From Methanobacteriota archaeon (lineage in GTDB: Archaea; Thermoplasmatota; Poseidoniia; Poseidoniales; Thalassarchaeaceae), in contig PBWO01000023.1 of assembly GCA_002727275.1 (NCBI GenBank), positions 1-5,856 on the forward strand: 5,856 bases of DNA, given 5' to 3'. The notes beneath the pieces were generated by a model. It ran no database searches. It saw only the letters and a program-made list of their open reading frames with translations, and was not told where the DNA came from. The first letter of the stretch is position 1. The number at the start of each line of letters is the position of its first letter. The translations under genes and the position numbers were made by a program. Positions 1 to 5,132 of this stretch are shown piece by piece.

Positions 1-1319
1 ACTGCCTGTCCATCTAGGTCTGGGACATGGAAGCCATTTCTTGTCCACTGATAGTCGAACTGTACAATCTCCTCGTCTGGATCCTCAGAACTGGCTTGGG
101 CGACTAGGTCATGTAGCGCATCGGGAACACCCAGAGCACTGCCAAAATCTCCTCCTATGGTAATTTCAGGAGAATTTGGAGGAGCGTTGAGTATGGCTCT
201 CGATGTGGTCTTCATCGAGCTGCCAAGGCCCTCTCCATCACCAGGGATTACCTGAACTGACCAATGCTGATCTCTGACTGTCTCTGAACTAGGTACTGTG
301 ACCATATTATCGTAATCACGGATCCATTCTCCATTCACCCACCAGCGAATCTGGCTGCCTGACTCAGAATCTCCGTCAATATCTGTCTGCTCCCAAACTA
401 CTGATAGATTGGTAGAAGTGTACAAATCACCCTCGGGAAGCATTGCGATTGAGGTTACAATTGGTGGGCTGTTCTGAATTGACACAGTATCTGTGGACAC
501 CCAGTCAGACCACATGAGTCCATCAGAGACTCTTGCTTCAGCAACCCATTGTTGGCCCTTTGAGGTAGCCTCTGGTGGCACTACCGTCTGGTCGTTGTAT
601 GCAGAAACCTGAGTACCATCGCGAAGCCACCTAATTTCAGTTGCATCCTTGGCATCACCATCAGGATCAGTGTATCCGACAATCACCTGTAGAGAGTCAG
701 TGGTCACCGCATTGCCTGAGGGTGTGATGTAAGCGGTTGCAGAAGGCTGATTGTTCGATGAGCCAATTACAATTGTCGCAGTCCAAGCAATATTTCCGAA
801 ATCCGTCCCATCATGAGGTTGTACAGACGCTTGCCATTCATCTCCAGAGCGAGTCCATAGGCTGGAGACAGTTGTTTGGTCGTCAAGATCTGACATCCTA
901 TTGCCATCGAAATACCAACGAATCTCAGTGTTCTGCTGAGGGTTGCCGTCGAGATCGTAGTATTCGTAATCGAGTTCGAGATCATCGGTGTCTAGAGCAT
1001 CGGTAGGAGTAAGGGAGAGAGATCTCGCTACAGGAATCGTATTGCCAATTGTTACCGGAGATAGGAGAACCGGGTCGCCGTCCTCATTGACGTCAGAAGG
1101 AGTGACTTCAACTTGCCATTCTTGGTCTCTTGCAATCCAACTGTTTGGTACACTGGTCATATCATCGATGGCAGTAATCCTCAACCCATCTCTCCACCAT
1201 CTAATTTGTGTACCCTGCTCAGAGTCACCATCTGCATCAGAATAATCGTAACTGACTGCTAAACCGGTCGCCTTGGTTGGATTAGTGGGGATATATGTGA
1301 CGTTAGATGCTACCGGAGG
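1..1319 (-). repeat. Five tandem Ig/PKD-like protein repeats (the fifth partial)
   Basis: Repeats of 94-97 residues lie approximately at 1319-1038, 1037-750, 749-468, 467-177 and 176-1. The shared core is an acidic loop followed by IRW and Asp/Asn-Gly: DADGDSEQGTQIRWWRDG, DLDGNPQQNTEIRWYFDG, DPDGDAKDATEIRWLRDG and DIDGDSESGSQIRWWVNG. The fifth is diverged (EDPDEE, then YQWTRNG). A second Trp about 26-28 residues after the IRW Trp sits in EWQVEVTP, EWQASVQP, QWVAEARV or HWSVQVIP. Most repeats end at an NxxP-like boundary (GNTIP, SNNQP, QNSPP, LNAPP). The spacing of the IRW motifs is 94, 96 and 95 residues. The DNA copies are well diverged, so this is an old protein-level repeat and not a recent DNA duplication. 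DxDGD loops can bind calcium in other families; here that is inference. Confidence 0.8.
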
Positions 1320-1817
1320 AGTAGTTCCGGAACCTGCGGCCTCAGGTAGTGTCCATGTTCCAGTACCCCATGAATCTCCATTGTTGTTGCCGTTTCCATT
1401 TGCATATAGAACGGCGAGGTTGAATGTTACATCTCCAGTCCCTGCTGTAGGTGCTGTCCAATCTGCCCACCAAGTGCGCGCGGAATCGGTACTGTGAGTC
1501 AACTCGCCACTCGCCAATTGGACTTGTGGACCCAGATTTGACCAAGTGCCATGGAGCGCATCGAGATTGAATCCTCCGTCTCCGGAAATGTGGGGCCCTC
1601 CGTCCCAAGTAAGAGAATATGTTGATCCGGGTGTATACCCTCCAGCACCCCAAGGAAGACCACTGAGTGAGGGAGAGAGGCCGCCTGTATTCGCGTGGCA
1701 GGTGCATCCCGACACTGAACTGCCTGTTTTTCCCGTTGAGTTTGAGAGTACCGTGTACGGTACGGATATGAGTAGTAGTATCACAACTAGTGCTGCGACA
1801 CGATTAGTGGCTCGCAT
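1..1817 (-). CDS. Secreted multidomain surface protein: CxCH/Reeler-like (choice-of-anchor V type) domain plus Ig/PKD-like repeats, C-terminus cut by window edge
   Basis: Reading the minus strand from ATG at 1817 gives 605 codons without a stop, and the gene continues past the left edge. Residues 1-25 look like a signal peptide: Arg2 and Arg6, a hydrophobic core at about 8-20, then a polar STGKTG stretch. Residues 36-157 resemble the Reeler / choice-of-anchor V domain. They start with a CTCH motif (Cys38, Cys40, His41) and contain YTPGSTYSL (61-69), GGFNL (81-85), LTHS (106-109) and a WxxDWTAP-like segment (116-123), ending in a Gly/Asn-rich stretch near GDSW (147-150). From about 167, tandem repeats of 94-97 residues begin, each with a DxDGD-like loop, an IRW motif and a second Trp before a VTP-like strand. 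The protein is probably extracellular or attached to the cell surface, perhaps adhesive or ligand-binding; that role is inferred. Membrane anchor or sorting signal, if any, lies outside the window. A TATA-like element 27 nt upstream and no Shine-Dalgarno suggest a leaderless transcript. Confidence 0.85.
   Translation of the reverse strand, partial: MRATNRVAALVVILLLISVPYTVLSNSTGKTGSSVSGCTCHANTGGLSPSLSGLPWGAGGYTPGSTYSLTWDGGPHISGDGGFNLDALHGTWSNLGPQVQLASGELTHSTDSARTWWADWTAPTAGTGDVTFNLAVLYANGNGNNNGDSWGTGTWTLPEAAGSGTTPPVASNVTYIPTNPTKATGLAVSYDYSDADGDSEQGTQIRWWRDGLRITAIDDMTSVPNSWIARDQEWQVEVTPSDVNEDGDPVLLSPVTIGNTIPVARSLSLTPTDALDTDDLELDYEYYDLDGNPQQNTEIRWYFDGNRMSDLDDQTTVSSLWTRSGDEWQASVQPHDGTDFGNIAWTATIVIGSSNNQPSATAYITPSGNAVTTDSLQVIVGYTDPDGDAKDATEIRWLRDGTQVSAYNDQTVVPPEATSKGQQWVAEARVSDGLMWSDWVSTDTVSIQNSPPIVTSIAMLPEGDLYTSTNLSVVWEQTDIDGDSESGSQIRWWVNGEWIRDYDNMVTVPSSETVRDQHWSVQVIPGDGEGLGSSMKTTSRAILNAPPNSPEITIGGDFGSALGVPDALHDLVAQASSEDPDEEIVQFDYQWTRNGFHVPDLDGQA
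1347..1712 (-). other. CxCH-headed Reeler-like domain in the surface protein
   Basis: This is residues 36-157 of the minus-strand surface protein. The order of features follows what I recall of the choice-of-anchor V / Reeler-like family: a Cys-x-Cys-His head right after the signal peptide, a YxPGxxYxL strand, a GGFNL strand, an LTHS strand, a tryptophan-rich WADWTAP strand and a final Gly-Asn-rich loop before GDSW. His41, His76, His89 and His108 plus the two cysteines are candidates for metal binding, although I cannot show a site. In the related bacterial domains the head is often CxxCH-like; here the cysteines are separated by only one residue, so a standard covalent c-type haem site is not supported. 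The family match is from memory and was not tested with a profile. Confidence 0.6.
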
Positions 1818-1920
1818 GCGCTTGCGTGTGTGTGCAGGCTGAATAAGTTCACGGCGGCCTTCGGTGTACCAGAGAAGAGGTGTCCGCTGCATTGATGGAT
1901 TGCATGCAGGTCGGCCGTTC
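1818..1920. other. Divergent intergenic region
   Basis: About 100 bp lie between the outward-facing start codons of the surface protein and the beta-oxidation fusion gene, and must contain both promoters. The visible elements are the TATA-like hexamer at 1842-1847 and a stretch of alternating pyrimidine-purine (1823-1836, mostly GT steps). No Shine-Dalgarno of useful strength precedes the ATG at 1921. The frame of the fusion gene stays open upstream to a GTG at 1864, but those 19 codons match nothing expected before a Rossmann fold and are treated as non-coding. Confidence 0.5.
1842..1847 (-). promoter_or_regulatory. Candidate TATA box of the minus-strand surface-protein gene
   Basis: On the minus strand the bases read CTTATT, centred 27 nt before the ATG at 1817. 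That is the distance expected between an archaeal TATA box and the transcription start of a leaderless mRNA. No purine-rich Shine-Dalgarno sequence precedes the ATG, which fits. The hexamer is only a moderate match to the usual TTTAWATA consensus. On the opposite strand the same bases read AATAAG, so the element could also serve the divergent gene, though with poorer spacing. Confidence 0.35.
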
Positions 1921-3981
1921 ATGGGCACCATCGAGAGAATAGCCATAATCGGGGCAGGTAACATGGGCTCCGGAATCGCTCAGAAGAGCGCTCAGGAACA
2001 CTTCGATGTCCAGATGGTTGACCGTGAACAGCAGTGGGTCGACAAAGGAATGCAAACAATCTCTGATTTCCTAGATGAAGCCGTAGGTCGCAGGATTTTC
2101 TCTCCGGCTCAAGTCGAGGAAATCAAGAGTCGAGTAAGTGGAGTAGTGGGCACAGAGAATGTAGCTACGAACACAGATTTGGTTATTGAAGCGGTATTCG
2201 AAGACTTTGATGTCAAGACCGAAGTGTTTGGAATTCTCGATCAAGTCTGCGACGATCACACCATACTCGCAAGCAACACCTCATCACTGTCAGTAAACGA
2301 CCTGGCCGAAGCGGTTGGTAGACAGGATCGTTTCGTCGGCCTGCACTTCTTCTACCATCCAGCCAAGAACAGGTTGGTTGAAATCATCCCTGCAGAAACC
2401 ACTTCTGCTGAGGCCCTAGAAGCTGTTGAACAGTACTGTAAGACCATGGGTAAGGTAGTAATTGTCTGCAAGGATAGGCCTGGGTTCGTTGTAAACCGCT
2501 TCTTCGTGCCTTGGCTGAACGAGGCCTGCAAGTTGCTTGAAGAAGGCGTAGGAACTACTGCACAAATCGATGCTGTAGCACGTAAGGCGTTTCGAATTGG
2601 CCTTGGCCCGTTCGCCCTGATGAATCTGACAGGTTCACCAATAGCGATGCACTCCACTGACTACCTAGCCACCCAACTAGGCACTCCGCGCTACTCCGCT
2701 ACTCAGAGCCTACGCGACCTAGTCGCAGATGGTAGAACATGGGAGATTGATGAGGAAGAAGATTGTAGCGAGGAGGAAGCCGTTGTGATTCGCGAACGAC
2801 TGCTTGGACAGGTCTTCGCTGTCTCATCTCAGATTGTCGCCGAAGAGATATGTTCGATGGAGGATGTCGATAGGGGGGCCAAGGTCGGACTTCGCTGGGC
2901 TCTTGGGCCGTTCGAAATTGCAAATCGAATTGGTGTCAGAGAGGCTGTCAGAATGGCATCTGCCTATGCACAGAAGGCCGACTTGGAGTTGCCTGACTGG
3001 TTTACTGAGAGGCAGGAATCATTCGATTTCTCATATATCGATGTCGCAATCAATAGTGGTATCGCAACTATTCGAATCAACCGGCCAGAGGCGATGAATG
3101 CACTGAATGTCACGGTCGTATCTCAACTCGGAGAGGCATTGGACGAATTGAACGCTAGAGATGATGTGAATGCGATTGTTCTAGAGGGTGCAGGAAAGGC
3201 CTTCGTGGCTGGCGCTGACGTCAAGTTCTTTGTGGACAAGATTAGGGCCGATGAAATTCCCGATATCTACGACTTCACGGCCCATGGACACGCTGTCTTA
3301 GACAAGTTGGAGAATAGTCCCAAAACCACCATTGCATTGACGACTGGTTTGGCATTGGGAGGTGGTCTCGAGTTGGCGCTCGCCTGCGACTACAGAGTAG
3401 GGACTCGGAGGACACAATTCAGATTTCCTGAAACTGGGATAGGCATCTATCCTGGACTCGGTGGGACTCAAAGGACTCCTCGGATTTGTGGTATCGAATG
3501 CGCACGTTACGCAGTACTGGCTGGTAACTTCATTGATGCCGTCACCGCTAAGGCTCTAGGTCTGCTAACTCATTTGGTCGAGCCTTCGACTGTTGGGCCA
3601 ACTGTGGCGGCAATTGCCTCAGATGGAAAGCCGGATGAGAAGTACCCTAGCGGACCCGCAGATTCAGTTCATCCAGTAGTGTCGTTTGCTACCTCATTCT
3701 ACTCTGACGAGAACATGCCTTCATTGCTGACAGGAAGTTTACCCGATGGATTTGATAACGAAGACAAGATGGTCTCAAGACAACTCAAGTCTCTGTCTCG
3801 TGCCGCGCCTATCGCACTCTCTATTGCCAGCGAGTTGCTCAACGAGGCCGCTGACTCGGACCTAGAGTTAGGGCTCAAGAGCGAGCTTGGGCGACTTGAT
3901 GAGATATTTGAGACTGCAGATGCATTGGAGGGCCTCAGTGCACTAATTGAAGGGCGCAGGCCGTCCTACTCTAATTCGTAA
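1921..3981 (+). CDS. Bifunctional 3-hydroxyacyl-CoA dehydrogenase / enoyl-CoA hydratase (beta-oxidation fusion)
   Basis: This 686-residue cytosolic enzyme should hydrate trans-2-enoyl-CoA and then oxidise the (S)-3-hydroxyacyl-CoA with NAD+. The N-terminal dehydrogenase has a Rossmann NAD motif GAGNMG at 11-16, SNTSS around Ser118/Asn119, the catalytic pair His142 and Glu154 in HFFYHPAKNRLVE, and Asn192 in RPGFVVNRFF. A C-terminal helical dehydrogenase domain ends near 345, with GLRWALGPFE. The hydratase/crotonase domain runs from about 370: oxyanion-hole segment AFVAGAD (427-433), catalytic Glu484 in GGGLELAL, catalytic Glu504 in FPETGIG, and GLGGTQR (512-518). Both glutamates used by true hydratases are present, so both halves look active. 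Domain order is dehydrogenase then hydratase, the reverse of bacterial FadB/FadJ and as in archaeal fusions. A low-similarity segment (about 555-620) interrupts the C-terminal part of the hydratase domain. ATG 1921 is chosen because the Rossmann strand starts six residues later; GTG 1864 would add 19 unmatched residues. Confidence 0.93.
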   Translation: MGTIERIAIIGAGNMGSGIAQKSAQEHFDVQMVDREQQWVDKGMQTISDFLDEAVGRRIFSPAQVEEIKSRVSGVVGTENVATNTDLVIEAVFEDFDVKTEVFGILDQVCDDHTILASNTSSLSVNDLAEAVGRQDRFVGLHFFYHPAKNRLVEIIPAETTSAEALEAVEQYCKTMGKVVIVCKDRPGFVVNRFFVPWLNEACKLLEEGVGTTAQIDAVARKAFRIGLGPFALMNLTGSPIAMHSTDYLATQLGTPRYSATQSLRDLVADGRTWEIDEEEDCSEEEAVVIRERLLGQVFAVSSQIVAEEICSMEDVDRGAKVGLRWALGPFEIANRIGVREAVRMASAYAQKADLELPDWFTERQESFDFSYIDVAINSGIATIRINRPEAMNALNVTVVSQLGEALDELNARDDVNAIVLEGAGKAFVAGADVKFFVDKIRADEIPDIYDFTAHGHAVLDKLENSPKTTIALTTGLALGGGLELALACDYRVGTRRTQFRFPETGIGIYPGLGGTQRTPRICGIECARYAVLAGNFIDAVTAKALGLLTHLVEPSTVGPTVAAIASDGKPDEKYPSGPADSVHPVVSFATSFYSDENMPSLLTGSLPDGFDNEDKMVSRQLKSLSRAAPIALSIASELLNEAADSDLELGLKSELGRLDEIFETADALEGLSALIEGRRPSYSNS

Positions 3982-4015
3982 GAAGACTGAATACTCAGGG
4001 CTCTGCTCAGGGGTC

Positions 4016-4321
4016 ATGGAATACGGATGTCCGCTCTGCGGATGGACCGGTGATGATCCGATGAAGTCACGAGGTGTAGAAAGCAATCCTGTAGCATTTG
4101 GGGGAGATTCGACTGGTCGACCTTGGATGCAAGATCCTGGTTTTGTAGTCATGGAAAAGCAGCATGTTACCAAAGCATACTGTCCAGAATGCCACAAACC
4201 ATTGCCCAAATCTCAGCAGTCGGGATTAGGAATGACTCCCGGACAATCTGAACAGATCATGAGTAAGATGTTGCTATTACTAGGGATAGTTGCTGTAGTT
4301 GGATATATCGCACTTACCTAA
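4016..4321 (+). CDS. Small zinc-ribbon protein with C-terminal transmembrane anchor
   Basis: This is a 101-residue protein with no recognised family name. Two CxxC knuckles, CPLC (Cys5, Cys8) and CPEC (Cys56, Cys59), could together hold one zinc ion, although the 47-residue spacing is long for a zinc ribbon. Residues 84-100 (MLLLLGIVAVVGYIAL) form one hydrophobic segment ending a residue before the C-terminus, so the protein is probably tail-anchored with the zinc domain in the cytosol. The ATG at 4016 puts the first knuckle at residue 5; an in-frame TTG at 3947 would add 23 residues overlapping the upstream gene and is less likely. It lies 34 bp after the beta-oxidation fusion gene on the same strand, so co-transcription is plausible, but no functional link is visible. 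Its last 8 bp overlap a convergent small gene. The function is unknown; a link to membrane protein quality control or regulation would be a guess. Confidence 0.7.
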   Translation: MEYGCPLCGWTGDDPMKSRGVESNPVAFGGDSTGRPWMQDPGFVVMEKQHVTKAYCPECHKPLPKSQQSGLGMTPGQSEQIMSKMLLLLGIVAVVGYIALT

Positions 4322-4475
4322 CTAATTGTTTCGTCGGAGACTGAATCCAAGCAGGTGCCCTGTAGTTAGCGATTGCAGCGTAGATTATTGCCCTCAAGCT
4401 AATCCTAGGCATTTCTACCAAAGCATTGTCTTCTCCTATTGTCTCTTCCAACCAGTTCTCTAATTGTATGTCCAT
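4314..4475 (-). CDS. Small 53-residue protein of unknown function, with a strong Shine-Dalgarno
   Basis: The minus-strand ATG at 4475 is preceded by AGGAGG exactly 7 nt away, the best ribosome binding site in the window and the main reason to call this a gene. The product starts MDIQLENWLEE, has an acidic first third (six Glu and two Asp in residues 1-21) and a basic, Pro-containing tail (PAWIQSPTKQLVR). The middle, about residues 23-39 (PRISLRAIIYAAIANYR), could be an amphipathic helix. No signal peptide or clear membrane segment is seen. An upstream in-frame ATG at 4496 would add seven residues, but lacks the well-spaced site. The stop codon lies within the last codons of the convergent zinc-ribbon gene, so the two overlap by 8 bp. 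I do not recognise a family. It could also be a degraded remnant, but the intact start region argues against that. Confidence 0.5.
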   Translation of the reverse strand: MDIQLENWLEETIGEDNALVEMPRISLRAIIYAAIANYRAPAWIQSPTKQLVR

Positions 4476-4482
4476 GTAGTTT

Positions 4483-4488
4483 CCTCCT
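4483..4488 (-). promoter_or_regulatory. Shine-Dalgarno sequence of the 53-residue small protein
   Basis: The minus strand reads AGGAGG followed by AAACTAC and then ATG at 4475. The 7-nt spacing is optimal for pairing with the 16S rRNA tail. It decides the start codon of this small gene in favour of 4475 over the ATG at 4496, and implies a leadered transcript, unlike the apparently leaderless neighbours. Confidence 0.6.
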
Positions 4489-4527
4489 GTAACCAAGTGC
4501 GGTTTTCACACCAACCTCCAGTAACCT

Positions 4528-4538
4528 GTATATGAAGC
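4528..4538 (-). promoter_or_regulatory. Candidate TATA box for the minus-strand small protein
   Basis: On the minus strand the bases read CTTCATATACA around 4538-4527. An archaeal start about 27 nt downstream would fall near 4505, giving a 5' leader of roughly 30 nt that contains the AGGAGG site. The match is based on the A/T core and the spacing only. Confidence 0.3.
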
Positions 4539-4569
4539 GTTCAGTATTCGCGATTACACCGAAGTGCAT

Positions 4570-4576
4570 TTTATAC
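4570..4576 (+). promoter_or_regulatory. Candidate TATA box for the HxlR-family regulator gene
   Basis: The plus strand reads TTTATAC, a good archaeal TATA-box match, centred about 33 nt before the ATG at 4606. Transcription would start near 4599-4602, leaving almost no 5' leader and agreeing with the lack of a well-spaced Shine-Dalgarno before that ATG. Read on the minus strand the same site is GTATAAAA, so a second, opposite-facing use cannot be excluded. Confidence 0.45.
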
Positions 4577-4605
4577 ACTAGATACCTTCTCGACAACCTG
4601 TTACC

Positions 4606-5061
4606 ATGACCTCGGAGGCGATGCGAATTACAGCTCGCGACCTGAAGAAAATCGAGAATTCACTTGATGAAGTCGAGGACAATGGTGCGATGATTCGCAG
4701 AATCTTTGGAGAGTATAACGACAACGAATTCGATGTCTCCTGGGAGGTTGATTCGGCTGTAGAAGCTTTCTCGATTTTCAGCTCAAGATGGGCAATAGAA
4801 ATTCTGGCTACGTTGTATATCGCAGGCGATCGTAGATTCAATGAGATGAGAAAACTGCTACGTGGTATCAGCAGCAGAACTCTTTCTGACAAGTTGACTA
4901 CCTGCGTGGAGAATGGACTCGTCGATAGAATCGTCGAGGACGGGCCACCTATTCGAGTAATCTACAGGCTGACTGAGCACGGACGTGAGGCAGGTCGACT
5001 ACTCAGTCCACTAGTTGCTTACATGAAGCTCCATCAAGGTCGTGTGGTCGGACCTAAGTGA
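4606..5061 (+). CDS. HxlR-family winged helix-turn-helix transcriptional regulator
   Basis: This 151-residue protein carries an HxlR-type winged-helix domain at about 49-141. The family signature is plain: SRWAIEILATLYIAGDRRF (60-78), FNEMRKLLRGISSRTLSDKL (78-97; the recognition helix region), ENGLVDRIVEDGPPIRVIYRL (102-121; the wing) and LTEHGREAG (122-130). These proteins usually bind DNA as dimers and act as local repressors or activators. Residues 1-48 are an acidic N-terminal extension (KKIENSLDEVEDNG) beyond the typical length of about 110-120 residues; it may be a helix for dimerisation or partner binding. The only cysteine is Cys100, so an N-terminal redox-sensing cysteine as in HypR is absent. 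ATG 4606 is preferred because of the TATA box; ATG 4621 has a GGAGG only 2 nt away, too close to be useful. The following regulator gene is in the same direction and probably co-transcribed. Confidence 0.88.
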   Translation: MTSEAMRITARDLKKIENSLDEVEDNGAMIRRIFGEYNDNEFDVSWEVDSAVEAFSIFSSRWAIEILATLYIAGDRRFNEMRKLLRGISSRTLSDKLTTCVENGLVDRIVEDGPPIRVIYRLTEHGREAGRLLSPLVAYMKLHQGRVVGPK

Positions 5062-5119
5062 GTCTACAACTGAGAGCATTAGTGATACAGCGGACCGTAT
5101 GCTTCAAAGGTCGTACGTC

Positions 5120-5124
5120 GAGGA
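5120..5124 (+). promoter_or_regulatory. Possible ribosome binding site favouring the ATG at 5133
   Basis: GAGGA stands 8 nt upstream of the ATG at 5133 and is the main sequence argument for that start over the overlapping GTG at 5058. It is a partial match to the anti-Shine-Dalgarno complement and lies inside the longer alternative reading frame, so it is only suggestive. Confidence 0.35.
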
Positions 5125-5132
5125 AGAGTGTC

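Noticed and set aside
737..1245. Open plus-strand frames (737-1006 and 988-1245) opposite the surface-protein gene
   Set aside because: They are low-complexity mirror readings of a continuous 605-codon minus-strand frame with clear domain motifs; they have no start signals or recognisable domains.
1342..1707. Minus-strand frame of 121 residues inside the surface-protein gene
   Set aside because: It overlaps the true frame on the same strand in another phase and reads as Arg/Trp-rich nonsense, typical of a shifted reading.
1864..1920. Extension of the fusion gene to GTG 1864
   Set aside because: The 19 added residues match nothing before the Rossmann fold, no ribosome site precedes the GTG, and ATG 1921 gives the normal family N-terminus. 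Not excluded by the sequence alone.
3994..4012. Direct repeat CTCAGGG (3994-4000 and 4006-4012) before the zinc-ribbon gene
   Set aside because: Seven bases repeated twice is too short to claim a regulatory site, and the spacing to the start does not fit a ribosome site.
3947..4015. TTG start for the zinc-ribbon gene, overlapping the fusion gene by 35 bp
   Set aside because: The added 23 residues come before the first CxxC, lie partly in the upstream gene, and a TTG start without a ribosome site is less likely than ATG 4016.
4405..4596. 63-residue minus-strand frame across the intergenic gap
   Set aside because: It overlaps the small protein with the strong Shine-Dalgarno in another phase, has no ribosome site and runs through the TATA-like elements.
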